DNA from: Pseudoalteromonas sp. T1lg48
GTDB taxonomy: Bacteria > Pseudomonadota > Gammaproteobacteria > Enterobacterales > Alteromonadaceae
Assembly (NCBI RefSeq): GCF_002964785.1
Contig: NZ_PQCC01000004.1
Span: forward strand, 558,001 to 622,000
Reading direction: 5' to 3'
DNA: 64,000 nt
The notes under the pieces are model-generated. The model was not told the DNA's origin, searched no databases, and was given only the letters and a program-made list of their open reading frames with translations. Of the stretch, positions 35,596 through 44,436 are shown in pieces. Position numbers and translations under genes: made by a program. Numbering within the stretch: position 1 is the stretch's first letter; every line of letters starts with the position of its first letter.

Positions 35596-35616
35596 AAAGG
35601 GCCGCAAGGCCCTTTT
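35596..35616 (+). terminator. Terminator of udk-nucleoside transporter operon
   Basis: AAAGGGCC/GGCCCTTT stem with a GCAA tetraloop and a T4 tail, 96 bases after the stop. Confidence 0.9.
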
Positions 35617-35634
35617 ATCGTTTCTGCACCCTAC

Positions 35635-35800
35635 TAATACCAATTCACTTAAATAGCTAATCATTCTAGCGGGCTAAATGTCATGCTCACGGCGTTGGAA
35701 TTTTTCGATGTAGAGTAACTACATAAGAAAAATTCCGCCTTGTTATCACATCATTTATCCGGCGCTATATCTGCTCACATACTTAACAGAATTGGTATAA
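35635..35800. mobile_element. 166-bp palindromic MITE
   Basis: Ends TAATACCAATTC (35635-35646) and GAATTGGTATAA (35789-35800), inverted with 11 of 12 matches and flanked by TA-rich DNA. The interior is one long imperfect palindrome: further arms around TAGCGGGCTAAATG / CATTTATCCGGCGCTA, and a central hairpin GGAATTTTTC (35697-35706)/GAAAAATTCC (35727-35736) enclosing ATGTAG-AGTAA-CTACAT. It codes for nothing. Miniature elements with TACCAATT ends are common in Alteromonadales. Bases 35801-35902 beyond it hold only the promoter of the next gene. Confidence 0.85.
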
Positions 35801-35902
35801 ATCCATTAAAGTACCCAAATAAGGAATGTTTTCTTCGTTATTAGGTGCATTCTTCAATGCATTTATCTATGCTTAGGGGAATTATTGGCTTAAGGAAAAA
35901 GC

Positions 35903-36670
35903 ATGACCCCCTTGCTGCGAACGTCACTCCCCTTGTTATCTTTCCTATGCGCACTTCTATCCTTTAACAGTGCTGCGGATGACGCCGTGCAGGTGGTGAC
36001 CGAACTGAGCCCGCCCAACCAGATTTTAATCAATGACAATATCGGCGGCAGCAGCACGGATATCGTTCGTCATGTGCTCAGCGAAGCGAATGTGGATGCC
36101 GACATCAACATCTACCCCTGGGCTCGGGCCTTTTACCTCGCCAAAAAGCAGGCCAATACGCTGATCTACAGTTTAGCGAAAACACCGGAGCGCGAGCCGC
36201 TGTTCCACTGGCTCGGCAAGGTCGCTTACTTTCGTTTGGGCTTTGTCAGCTTAGCTTCAAGCAAACACATTAATATCAAACAACTCGAGGACGCCCGTGC
36301 CTATCGCATTGCGGTGCAGCGAGATGACATCAGCGCCTTGTTCTTTGTTAAGCGCGGCTTTACCGTGCTGCAAACCACAGATATCAAACATTCCTATCGC
36401 CTGTTACTTTCGGGCAAGGTGGATTTGATCATCGATGACCCTAACTATGTGGGTGCCATGGCGCAGCAGTTTAATCTGCCCGCCAGTCATTTGCGTTTTA
36501 TCAGCGCCATCGAAGAGCTCAGCGTCTATGGCTACTTGGCGGCCAACAAAGATCTGGATGCCACTACGGTGGCCAACATTAAAGAAGCCTTTGCCGCCAT
36601 CGAAGATACAAGCTGGTACCAGCAAAAGCTGCGCAACCCCTATCATGAGCTGCAAACCTTTAATGATTAA
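35903..36670 (+). CDS. Periplasmic solute-binding protein, family 3-like
   Basis: 255 aa. Signal peptide (LLSFLCALLSFNSAADDAVQ) and a two-lobe fold of the SBP_bac_3 type: VVTELSPPNQILINDNIGGS, IYPWARAFYLAKKQANTLIY, FTVLQTTDIKHSYRLLLSGK, VDLIIDDPNYVGAMAQ. The W-x-R-A motif and the Y-R-L-L-x-S-G-K-V-D-L segment are typical of the stand-alone marine homologues of amino-acid-binding proteins. There is no permease or ATPase nearby, so it may work with a distant transporter or as a sensor ligand-binder. The ligand is unknown. Confidence 0.85.
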   Translation: MTPLLRTSLPLLSFLCALLSFNSAADDAVQVVTELSPPNQILINDNIGGSSTDIVRHVLSEANVDADINIYPWARAFYLAKKQANTLIYSLAKTPEREPLFHWLGKVAYFRLGFVSLASSKHINIKQLEDARAYRIAVQRDDISALFFVKRGFTVLQTTDIKHSYRLLLSGKVDLIIDDPNYVGAMAQQFNLPASHLRFISAIEELSVYGYLAANKDLDATTVANIKEAFAAIEDTSWYQQKLRNPYHELQTFND

Positions 36671-36794
36671 GGACGCTTAGGGTCTCATAAACGGCCATCT
36701 ACATAATTTTTAACAACCTTTTAGTCGCACCTCGGTCGCAGTTATCCGCTCCCTTGCTATGATGTAACAGTCTCCCCAAAAGGATAGGATAACC

Positions 36795-39700
36795 ATGAAA
36801 AAAATAACGACCTTGGCTTTAGCCGTGGCAACCACGCTGGCACCCTGGGTGTCGGCCTATGAAACCGAAGACACGCGCCTGTTGCGCTTCCCCGATATTC
36901 ACAACGAACATGTCACCTTTATCTACGCCGGTGATGTGTATGTGGCTAACACCGCAACCGGCGCCAGCCAACGCCTGACCGATCATGTTGGCTTTGAGAC
37001 CTTTCCTAAATTCTCACCGGACGGCGAACGCATCGCCTTTGCCGCCGAGTACAACGGCAGCCGCCAAATTTACGTGATCAACCGCGATGGCTCCGGGCTA
37101 AAGCAACTGACTTACTATAACGATGTTGGCCCTATGCCGCCGCGCGGTGGTTATGATTACCGGGTGTTGGATTGGACCCCCGACGGCAAAAACGTGGTCT
37201 TTCGTGCCAACCGTACACCTTGGGGCAAGCGCATGGGCCGTCCCTATATGGTGCCGGCGGATGGTGGCTTAGAGCAGCCACTGGCAATCCCGGAAACCGG
37301 TGGCGGCATGCTCTCTCCCGATGGCGGTAAGTATGTGTACACTCCCATCGACCGCGAGTTTCGTACCTGGAAGCGCTCGCGAGGCGGTCGTGCCCAGGAT
37401 GTGTGGGTGTATGACTTAGAAAACAACACCTCCAAACAACTGACCAGCAGTCGCGCCACCGAGCAGCAACCGACCTGGGTGGGCGACAACATCTATTTTG
37501 TTTCCGACAGCGACTACACCCTGAATCTGTATCAATACCGCGAGGGAGCCGAGGCGAAAAAGCTCACCAATCACGCGGATTTTGACGTGCTCTGGCCCTC
37601 GGCCGGCCCTAACGCCCTGGTCTATGAAAATGGCGGCTACCTCTATCGCTTTGACCCAATTACCGAGCAAAGCACCAAACTTACCATTCATATCGCCGGC
37701 GTGCGCCAGTACGCCATGCCATACAGCAAGAATGTCAGCGAGTTTATCGACTCCATGTCGTTGTCTCATGATGGCAAACGCGCCCTGTTCACCGCCCGTG
37801 GTGAGCTATTCAGCGTGCCGGTTAAACAAGGGCCCACACGCAACCTGTCCTATACGCCAACGGGGCGTGAAATTGATGCCAGCTGGTCGCCCAATGGTCG
37901 CTACATTGCCTATATGAGCGATGAAAGTGGCGAATATGAGATTTACGTCAAGGATCGCGCCAACAACAATGCGGTGAAGCAACTCACCGACAACGGCACC
38001 ATTTGGCGTTTTACCCCGGTCTGGTCGCCGGATAGCTCAAAACTGCTGTTTGCAGATAAGAACCACACCCTGTGGTGGCTGGATGCAAAATCAGGGAAGC
38101 AACACAAGATAGATACCGGTCTGTATGACGAAGAAGGCATTCAGCAATACATCTGGTCGCCAAACAGCGAAGACATCGTTTTTGTGAAAAACAATGAAAA
38201 CCGTTATGCCTCACTATGGCACTACAATACCGATGAGCAAACGGTGACGCGCTTAACCGATGAGATGACCAATGAGCATAGCCCGGCCTTCTCCCCGGAT
38301 GGCCAATACCTGTACTTTACCTCTGAGCGCGACTTCAACCTTGCCTTTAGCAGCTATGAGTTTGACTACATGTTTAACCGCGCCACGCGAATTTATGCCG
38401 CCGCGGTCAACAATAAGATCACCCCCTTAATTGCCCTGCAAAGCGATGAAGCGGCCATCCTCAATGATGACGAAAAGAGCAAAGACAAGGGCAAGAAAAA
38501 CCAGCTGCAAAGCAGTGGCTTTATGCAACGGGTGACCGCTCTTAACGCCCCCGCTGGTGACTACAATACCCTGGCTGGCGTCGAAGGCGGGGTACTGACG
38601 CTAAGCAATGGCGACTTGCAATTGCTTAGCACCGAACACGACGCTGAACTGAAAACCGTGGCCAAAGGTGTGAATGGCTATACGCTCTCCAGCAACCGTG
38701 AGCATGTCTTGGTACGAGCGGGTAAGGACTACAGCGTTATTGCCCCGAAAGCGGATCAGGATTTGAACGCATCCAAGCTGGATTTAACCAAGATGACGTT
38801 GAAAATCGACCCGCAAGTCGAGTGGCAGCAAATGTATGTGGAAGGCTGGCGCACCTTGCGTGATTGGTTCTACGATGAAAACCATCATGGTCAGGATTGG
38901 GATGCCATCTTGGCCAAGTATCAGCCGTTGGCCAATGCCGTGGCGCACCGCGCCGATCTTGACTATGTGCTGAGCGAAATCGCCGGTGAGATCAATGCCG
39001 GTCATATTTATGTGCAATCCGGTGATATGCCAAAAGCAGAGCGCAAAAAACACGGCCTGCTGGGCGCCAAACTGGCGAGCCACAACTCGGGTTATGTACA
39101 AATCGAGCAGATTTTCCAAGGCGAAAACTGGCATGAAGACTTCCGCTCACCACTAGGCACCACGGGCGTTAAAGCCAGCGACGGAGACTTCATTATTGCC
39201 GTTAACGGCCGCCCGGTCACCCAGGTGAGTAACTTCTATGAATTGCTGGAAAACACCCAGGGTGAGCAGGTTGAACTGCTAATAAACTCCAAACCAAGCC
39301 AAAAGGGTGCCTGGAAGGTCAGCGTCAAGCCGGTGGCCAGCGAGCAAGGCCTGCGTTATCTGCAATGGGTGAATGAGCGCGCCGACTATGTGGCCAAGCT
39401 TTCCAATGGCCGGATTGGCTATGTGCACTTGCCCAACACCCATTACGAAGGCAACCGTGCCATGTTCAAAAACTTTATGCCGCAAACCACCAAGGACGCC
39501 ATGATCATCGACGACCGCTACAATGGCGGTGGCTTTATTCCCGAGCACATGATCACCTGGCTGGCACGTAAGCCGCTAAACTACTGGAAGCGCCGTGGTG
39601 TTGAGCCGACGAAAACTCCGCAGTTTGCCCACGATGGTCCCAAGGCCATGCTGATCAATGGCTATTCCAGCTCCGGCGGTGATGCCCTGCCTTACTATTT

Positions 39701-40010
39701 CCGTCAGGCGGGTTTAGGTAAGCTGATTGGTACTCGTACCTGGGGTGGCTTAATCGGTATTTCCGGCAACCCGAACCTGGTCGATGGCGGTCAGGTGATT
39801 GCGGCGACCTTCCGCATCCTGGATAACGAAGGAAATTGGATCATCGAGAACGAAGGCGTAACGCCGGATATCGAGGTGATTGATCGTCCTGAGCTTATTT
39901 ATCAGGGTAAGGATCCCTCCATTGAGCGCGCCGTTGAAGAGCTACTCAAGGAACTTGAGGCCAATCCGAGACAACCACTGAGCGTGCCGCCGGCACCCAG
40001 TAAGTTTTAA
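36795..40010 (+). CDS. Tricorn-like S41 protease
   Basis: 1071 aa. Signal peptide (LALAVATTLAPWVSAYETED), a long stack of PD40/WD-like propeller repeats (FSPDGERIAFAAEYNGSRQI, WSPNGRYIAYMSDESGEYEI, FSPDGQYLYFTSERDF), a linker with charged KSKDKGKKN, the tricorn C1-like domain (WRTLRDWFYDENHHGQDWDA), a PDZ domain (GVKASDGDFIIAVNGRPVTQ) and the S41 catalytic core. Likely catalytic residues are His in EINAGHIYVQ, Ser in NGYSSSGGDALPYYF and Glu in IIENEGVTPDIEV, by comparison with the tricorn protease. The signal peptide implies a periplasmic peptide-trimming enzyme. Monocistronic; convergent terminator at 40023-40059. Confidence 0.95.
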   Translation: MKKITTLALAVATTLAPWVSAYETEDTRLLRFPDIHNEHVTFIYAGDVYVANTATGASQRLTDHVGFETFPKFSPDGERIAFAAEYNGSRQIYVINRDGSGLKQLTYYNDVGPMPPRGGYDYRVLDWTPDGKNVVFRANRTPWGKRMGRPYMVPADGGLEQPLAIPETGGGMLSPDGGKYVYTPIDREFRTWKRSRGGRAQDVWVYDLENNTSKQLTSSRATEQQPTWVGDNIYFVSDSDYTLNLYQYREGAEAKKLTNHADFDVLWPSAGPNALVYENGGYLYRFDPITEQSTKLTIHIAGVRQYAMPYSKNVSEFIDSMSLSHDGKRALFTARGELFSVPVKQGPTRNLSYTPTGREIDASWSPNGRYIAYMSDESGEYEIYVKDRANNNAVKQLTDNGTIWRFTPVWSPDSSKLLFADKNHTLWWLDAKSGKQHKIDTGLYDEEGIQQYIWSPNSEDIVFVKNNENRYASLWHYNTDEQTVTRLTDEMTNEHSPAFSPDGQYLYFTSERDFNLAFSSYEFDYMFNRATRIYAAAVNNKITPLIALQSDEAAILNDDEKSKDKGKKNQLQSSGFMQRVTALNAPAGDYNTLAGVEGGVLTLSNGDLQLLSTEHDAELKTVAKGVNGYTLSSNREHVLVRAGKDYSVIAPKADQDLNASKLDLTKMTLKIDPQVEWQQMYVEGWRTLRDWFYDENHHGQDWDAILAKYQPLANAVAHRADLDYVLSEIAGEINAGHIYVQSGDMPKAERKKHGLLGAKLASHNSGYVQIEQIFQGENWHEDFRSPLGTTGVKASDGDFIIAVNGRPVTQVSNFYELLENTQGEQVELLINSKPSQKGAWKVSVKPVASEQGLRYLQWVNERADYVAKLSNGRIGYVHLPNTHYEGNRAMFKNFMPQTTKDAMIIDDRYNGGGFIPEHMITWLARKPLNYWKRRGVEPTKTPQFAHDGPKAMLINGYSSSGGDALPYYFRQAGLGKLIGTRTWGGLIGISGNPNLVDGGQVIAATFRILDNEGNWIIENEGVTPDIEVIDRPELIYQGKDPSIERAVEELLKELEANPRQPLSVPPAPSKF

Positions 40011-40022
40011 GTAAAACCTAGG

Positions 40023-40059
40023 GTCTGTTTATCTTCGTTTCTTGCGCAGATAAACAGAC
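40023..40059. terminator. Convergent terminator
   Basis: Perfect 12-bp stem GTCTGTTTATCT (from 40023) / AGATAAACAGAC (to 40059) with a 13-base loop between the tricorn-like gene and the last gene of the ten-gene minus-strand operon. No strong T run on either side. Confidence 0.65.
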
Positions 40060-40069
40060 AACCCACATT

Positions 40070-40759
40070 TTAAAACTCGAACTCCAGGGCCAGGCGAAAG
40101 CTATGGTCTTTACCGCCATGACCCACCTCGCTGATAAAGCCCGCTTCCCATTTTAGCTGATGCTGACCATCATAGCGGTGCAAACCGATAAAGCCCGGGC
40201 CAATACCAACAAAGTTTTCGCCGCTGTAGAGCTCTAATGCCGGCTGAAACGCGGAGCGCAAACGGTAGCGATACTGCGCCCGAAACTCCGACTCCCACTC
40301 TGAATCAATATCACTGCCCCACTCGTACACCAAGAAGGCATTGACAGTCAGGCTGGTAATGCCGAACTCTTTTTCAAATAACAGGCCGGAAGTGATTTCA
40401 TAATTATCTTCCTTGTGCTGCTTTTCGATTTCAAATAAGGCACCCAGGTCTGCCCAATAGCGCCCCTGCTCCACCATTTGCCAGCGCAACTCCGCCTCAT
40501 AGGCGGCCAGACCAAAGTCGCCTTCATCGTCTCGCTCCCCTACGCCATACACTTCCAGGCTCAGGGTTTCACTGATGGCACCGCCGACACCGAAGCGTTG
40601 CGCCAGCACATTGCCTTCCTCGGTTTGTCGCGATACCAGGCGCCACTCCAGCTCCCTCTCATAGGGCAGGACATAGGGATGGTAGACCTTATCGACCACC
40701 ATGCCATCGGCCCAACTGCTGGCACTCAGCAGCAATAAAGCCCAGGTTAAATATCGCAT
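40070..40759 (-). CDS. Outer-membrane beta-barrel-like protein, last gene of the ten-gene operon
   Basis: 229 aa, family not recognised. Signal peptide (YLTWALLLLSASSWADGMVV), then alternating strands rich in Tyr, Trp and acidic residues (LSLEVYGVGERDDEGDFGLA, YEAELRWQMVEQGRYWADLG, FRAQYRYRLRSAFQPALELY) and a final strand ending LALEFEF with terminal Phe. This suggests an outer-membrane barrel of about ten to twelve strands. It starts at the TAATG overlap with the FTR1-like permease gene, so it is part of the cupredoxin-permease group. An outer-membrane metal channel or sensor is possible but is only inferred from context. Confidence 0.7.
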   Translation of the reverse strand: MRYLTWALLLLSASSWADGMVVDKVYHPYVLPYERELEWRLVSRQTEEGNVLAQRFGVGGAISETLSLEVYGVGERDDEGDFGLAAYEAELRWQMVEQGRYWADLGALFEIEKQHKEDNYEITSGLLFEKEFGITSLTVNAFLVYEWGSDIDSEWESEFRAQYRYRLRSAFQPALELYSGENFVGIGPGFIGLHRYDGQHQLKWEAGFISEVGHGGKDHSFRLALEFEF

Positions 40760-41475
40760 TATTGTCTACTCCGTTGCCATTTTGCTGCCCCTAGCAGCGC
40801 CAACAGCGTCAATATATATACCCATAATGACAGCGAACTTGGGGTCGCTTCATAACCCACTACCACCTTGGCCAAACGGCCAAAAATACCGTGCTCGTCC
40901 AACAGGGTTCGCAGATCCACCAAGGGCGAGGGCATGGTCAATAAGCCTGCACCGGCGGCAATGTCCAGCATGCCAACCATGGACCCGGCAATATGCATGC
41001 TAAATAGGCCGAGTACCCCCCAGGGCCCGTAATGCTCGGCCAGCCAGGTAAGAAAAAAATAAAATAAAATGGCGAAACTACCGACTATGCCCACTCCAAG
41101 ACACACCCCCAGGGCGCGAGCCAGCTCCATGTGCCCTTGCAGCAACCAGGGTAAGTAGTGACTCAAATATAAACAACTGGCACTGGCCAACAGCAACACA
41201 AAACTGGCCCACAGCCTCAGTGCCAGGCCGCTGAGCGCCGCCAGCACCAACAAGGCCACCAGCAGCATTTGTGAATACTCAAAGCCAAGGTAATCGAACC
41301 ACTGGCTGATCTGCTCAAGCGCGAGGATATAGTTCAACGTCGGCACCACCAGCCACAGGGCTAAAATAAGCCAGCGCTTAAGTCCCAAGGGCTTAACGTG
41401 CAACACCAGTGCAAATACCAACAATACCGCCGGCGGCAACAATTGATTGATGGTGACTAATAAACTGTTGATCAT
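40759..41475 (-). CDS. FTR1/EfeU-like permease lacking REGxE motifs
   Basis: 238 aa with about seven transmembrane helices. The C-terminal region, PLVDLRTLLDEHGIFGRLAK, then VVVGYEATPSSLSLWVYIL, closely follows the conserved end of FTR1/EfeU iron permeases (acidic loop, GRL, GY-x-x-x-PS, Y-x-L). However, the two R-E-G-x-E iron-binding motifs are missing: the TM1 position reads INQLLPPAVLLVFALVLH. It may transport another ion, bind a partner or have lost transport. It overlaps the cupredoxin gene by 4 bp and shares one base with the barrel gene, so it is tightly coupled. Homology is judged by eye from the C-terminus only. Confidence 0.65.
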   Translation of the reverse strand: MINSLLVTINQLLPPAVLLVFALVLHVKPLGLKRWLILALWLVVPTLNYILALEQISQWFDYLGFEYSQMLLVALLVLAALSGLALRLWASFVLLLASASCLYLSHYLPWLLQGHMELARALGVCLGVGIVGSFAILFYFFLTWLAEHYGPWGVLGLFSMHIAGSMVGMLDIAAGAGLLTMPSPLVDLRTLLDEHGIFGRLAKVVVGYEATPSSLSLWVYILTLLALLGAAKWQRSRQ

Positions 41476-41810
41476 GGCCTTTGCTCCGCAAATGGCACCG
41501 CTACCAGCGTTCCCCGTGCGGTGTCGGGTGCAAATTCGCCAAAAAAGAAGTACTCACCGGGGGCCAGAGGGCCGACATAGATAACGTTAATGCGCCCGGG
41601 GAACAGCACCTTCTCGCGATTTAAATCAAAGCTGTCGAACTCTTCCGGGTCGCCGTCGAGGTTGTGCACCAAGAGGCGAATTTTTTCACCGCTCGGCACC
41701 TCCAGGCGCGCCGGATAGAAAAGGTGATCCTTGAGCACCAGCTTAAACTCTTTGAGCTCGGCGAACGCCGGCATACTCAGCAGCATCAATATCCATATCA
41801 ATCGCTGCAT
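41472..41810 (-). CDS. Periplasmic cupredoxin-like protein
   Basis: About 112 aa from the ATG at 41810 with GGGAGA upstream; a longer frame to 41861 is unlikely. Signal peptide (LIWILMLLSMPAFAELKEFK), then a cupredoxin_1-type fold: FKLVLKDHLFYPARLEVPSG, KIRLLVHNLDGDPEEFDSFD, GPLAPGEYFFFGEFAPDTAR. In copper-binding members a His and a C-x-x-x-H loop bind Cu; here H is present in KDHLF but no cysteine exists, as in EfeO-type N-terminal cupredoxin domains that act in iron uptake. It is followed by the FTR1-like gene, the pairing seen in Fe-transport operons. Confidence 0.82.
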   Translation of the reverse strand: MQRLIWILMLLSMPAFAELKEFKLVLKDHLFYPARLEVPSGEKIRLLVHNLDGDPEEFDSFDLNREKVLFPGRINVIYVGPLAPGEYFFFGEFAPDTARGTLVAVPFAEQRP

Positions 41811-43084
41811 AATGTCTCCCGCTGTACCGCCATGGTAATGATCACTTCTAATCCACCCCATTCACTTTGCTTGAGTTGCACCTCGCCCTGATAGAGGCCA
41901 ATCACATGCTGAACTATGGCCAAACCCAAACCCGCACCGGGAATATGAGCTGGGTGCGAGTCGCCGCCAACGCGAAAGAAACGATCAAAAATGCGCTCCC
42001 GTAACTCGCTGGCAATGCCGGGGCCGGAGTCGGCCACTCGCAGCTCAATATTATCACCCCGATCGGCCAAGTGAATGGCGATACGGCCATTTGCTGGGGT
42101 ATATTTCACCGCGTTGCTAATGATGTTTTTCAACATCACATTAAGGGTAAAGGGCTCACCGATAACCTCGCTACACTCGCCGCTTAAGCTAATATCCAGA
42201 TTTTTCTGCGCTATTTGCGGATAGAGCTCGGCGATTAGCTGCTGGCAAATATGGGCCAGCGACTGTTTAGCCAGTTTGTCCTGCCACTGCTGGGAGGAAG
42301 TACGGCCAAGGGCCAGCATTTGCTCCACCAAATGATTTAGGCGGTCGACACTCAGGCTCAGCGCTTTGGCATCCTCATCATTATGACGCTGTAATAAGTT
42401 GTGCAGATTGATTTTCATCGCGCTCAGCGGCGTACGCAGCTCATGGGCGGCATCGCTGGCAAAGTAGCGCTCGCGCAAATAGGCCTGCTCGGTGCGCCGT
42501 AACAGGGCATTCAGAGTGTCCACCACGGGTTTGATTTCCAGCGCCTTGGCTTCGGTGCGCAACATGGAAAAATCATTGGCGGCACGTGTTTTGAGCTCGT
42601 GAGAGAGTAAGGTGAGGGGCTGTAAGGCACGCTTCACCGCCAAACTGATAAACACCGCCAATAAAACAATGCCAAGCAACATGGGCAACATCAGGGCGAT
42701 GATCAATTGCTCCGACAGGGCAAAACGCTCACTGATGGGCTCGCCCAGCACCACGCAATCTTGTTGCTGGCAATAGGTGGCGATACGCAGTCGTTGCCCT
42801 TGGCTGTTGATGGTTTGCAGGCCCTGGGGCGGCACCTTGGCGAGTAAGCTTTCGCTTCCCCCCACTAAAGTATTACCTTGCCAGCGCTGCCAAAATTCGG
42901 CCTGTTGCTTGGGCAGGGCCTCGGGAGCGACGGCAAACAGCAATTGCGTCCGGGCCTGGAGGTGCTGGTCAAACAAGCTATCGGCACGGGTCAAACTGCG
43001 TTGATAGCCCTGGGCCAGGGCTAAAAACAAGATCAGCACCAACATGGCCAGCAAGAGCATCATCAGCTTGGTGCGAATGCTCAA
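41798..43084 (-). CDS. QseC/PmrB-type sensor histidine kinase
   Basis: 428 aa. TM1 (LMMLLLAMLVLILFLALAQG), a short periplasmic domain (about 110 residues) containing two close cysteines (IATYCQQQDCVVLGE) that could form a disulfide or bind metal, TM2 (LIIALMLPMLLGIVLLAVFI), a linker, H-box FASDAAHELRTPLSAMKINL, N-box KNIISNAVKYT, G1 VADSGPGIASE and G2 GAGLGLAIVQHV. ATGA overlap with the regulator gene upstream and a 13-bp overlap with the cupredoxin gene downstream. Kinases of this class sense iron, pH or catechol-like signals; the adjacent iron-related genes fit a metal signal, by inference. Confidence 0.93.
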   Translation of the reverse strand: MSIRTKLMMLLLAMLVLILFLALAQGYQRSLTRADSLFDQHLQARTQLLFAVAPEALPKQQAEFWQRWQGNTLVGGSESLLAKVPPQGLQTINSQGQRLRIATYCQQQDCVVLGEPISERFALSEQLIIALMLPMLLGIVLLAVFISLAVKRALQPLTLLSHELKTRAANDFSMLRTEAKALEIKPVVDTLNALLRRTEQAYLRERYFASDAAHELRTPLSAMKINLHNLLQRHNDEDAKALSLSVDRLNHLVEQMLALGRTSSQQWQDKLAKQSLAHICQQLIAELYPQIAQKNLDISLSGECSEVIGEPFTLNVMLKNIISNAVKYTPANGRIAIHLADRGDNIELRVADSGPGIASELRERIFDRFFRVGGDSHPAHIPGAGLGLAIVQHVIGLYQGEVQLKQSEWGGLEVIITMAVQRETLCSD

Positions 43085-43755
43085 GGTTCGCCGCCTTCAT
43101 TGGTGGCTAACACATAGCCGATGCCACGCAGGGTTTTGATCATCTTGGCCGGCAACTTTTTGCGTAAATGGTGAATGTGTACTTCGATGGCGTTGGAGCC
43201 GAGCTCCTCCCCCCATTGGTACAGCTTTTGTTCCAGCTGCTCCTTGGACTGCACCCGGCTCTGGTTTTCCATTAACGCCTTTAACAGCATGTACTCCTTG
43301 CGCGGCAGATTGATCGCGGCGCCATCGACACTGACCTGATGGGCGCCGAGATCCATTTGTACCGAGCCACATTGCAGTACGCTTGATGCCACGCCACTGA
43401 CGCGCCGACCCAGCACCCGCAAACGCGCCAACAGCTCGTCCACGGCAAAGGGCTTAACCAGGTAATCGTCGGCGCCCAAGTCCAGGCCCTGAATTTTATC
43501 ATCCAGGCTGTCACGGGCGGTGAGGATCAGCACCGGCAAGGGCTTAGCGCGACGTTTAATGTCACCGAGCAGGCTTAGACCATCGCCATCGGGCAAGCCG
43601 AGGTCGAGGATCACCAGATCCACATCATCGTGCTCTATCATGGGCCGCGCCTCGGCTAAACAGGTCACCGATTCCACCGCATAGCCCTCGTGAGCCAGAG
43701 TACGGCTCAAGCCTTCATTGACGATGACATCGTCTTCCACCAGTAACAACCGCAA
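43081..43755 (-). CDS. QseB/PmrA-type OmpR-family response regulator
   Basis: 224 aa. Receiver domain (LLLVEDDVIVNEGLSRTLAH; phospho-Asp in LVILDLGLPDGDG; Lys in YLVKPFAVDELLARL) and winged helix. The winged-helix signature KLYQWGEELGSNAIEVHIHH followed by LRKKL and TLRGIGYVL is that of QseB/PmrA. Members bind direct repeats CTTAA(G/T)-N5-CTTAA(G/T). A perfect CTTAAG-N5-CTTAAG lies upstream of the first gene of this operon (48069-48085), which supports autoregulation. It lies sixth in the operon, between the TPR gene and the kinase gene. Confidence 0.95.
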   Translation of the reverse strand: MRLLLVEDDVIVNEGLSRTLAHEGYAVESVTCLAEARPMIEHDDVDLVILDLGLPDGDGLSLLGDIKRRAKPLPVLILTARDSLDDKIQGLDLGADDYLVKPFAVDELLARLRVLGRRVSGVASSVLQCGSVQMDLGAHQVSVDGAAINLPRKEYMLLKALMENQSRVQSKEQLEQKLYQWGEELGSNAIEVHIHHLRKKLPAKMIKTLRGIGYVLATNEGGEP

Positions 43756-43770
43756 TCCCTGTCTCCCTTG

Positions 43771-44433
43771 TTAGCGTTTTAGCTTACGCTCCACCTTAGC
43801 CAGTAACTGAGCCACCTCTTGTTGGCGATATTTATCGGCCAGCGGTCGCTCGGCGCGTGGTGCCGCTGCCTGGGCACGCAACAAATGCGCTTTCGCTTGT
43901 TTATACTTCCTTTCATCATAGAGGAACTGAGCATAAAAGTAATTAATATCAATGCCGTCAGGGTTGATAGCCAAGGACTTTTTAAACAGCTCCTGAGCCT
44001 TTTCATCATCGCCAAAGCCGATTGGCCAGCCCGGCACCTGCGCATACAAGGTGCCTAGACTGGTGTAGGCCGAACCTTGAAGCGCTTCACCATTGATGCT
44101 CATGGCCATTTCAAAGTCTTTTTTTGCTTCTTTAGCCAGGCCTAAGGCACCCAAGCCGCCCTTTGCACCAGCGTAACTGGAATGAATAATGCCAGACCAG
44201 ATATGGCCTTCGGCCTCATCCGGATGTGCCTGACGATAGGTTTGCGCACTCTTCGCCAGCTCAGCGAAGGCATCTTCCTGATCGTCGCCCTTGAGCTCAT
44301 AATTGACATGGGCCCACTGGCGCATCAGTTGTTGCAGGTTCATCTGCTCATCGGCACTGGACAAGGTGCTTTGAGAAAAGGCACTTTGAGACAGGGCCGC
44401 GGCCACAAGAGCCATTGCGAAATAGGGTTTCAT
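43771..44433 (-). CDS. Periplasmic TPR-repeat protein
   Basis: 220 aa. Signal peptide (YFAMALVAAALSQSAFSQST) and about four TPR-like helix pairs (AFAELAKSAQTYRQAHPDEA, LGLAKEAKKDFEMAMSINGE, AQELFKKSLAINPDGIDINY, ERKYKQAKAHLLRAQAAAPR). Probably a periplasmic scaffold. It lies 3 bp after the SDR gene and 15 bp before the regulator gene, so it bridges the enzymatic and the signalling halves of the operon. It has no enzyme motif and could be the link between the product pathway and sensing, which is inference. Confidence 0.8.
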   Translation of the reverse strand: MKPYFAMALVAAALSQSAFSQSTLSSADEQMNLQQLMRQWAHVNYELKGDDQEDAFAELAKSAQTYRQAHPDEAEGHIWSGIIHSSYAGAKGGLGALGLAKEAKKDFEMAMSINGEALQGSAYTSLGTLYAQVPGWPIGFGDDEKAQELFKKSLAINPDGIDINYFYAQFLYDERKYKQAKAHLLRAQAAAPRAERPLADKYRQQEVAQLLAKVERKLKR

Positions 44434-44436
44434 AGT

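Noticed and set aside
35635-35800. Small RNA gene or riboswitch
   Set aside because: Terminal inverted repeats and full-length palindromy fit a MITE; there is no promoter/terminator pair of its own.
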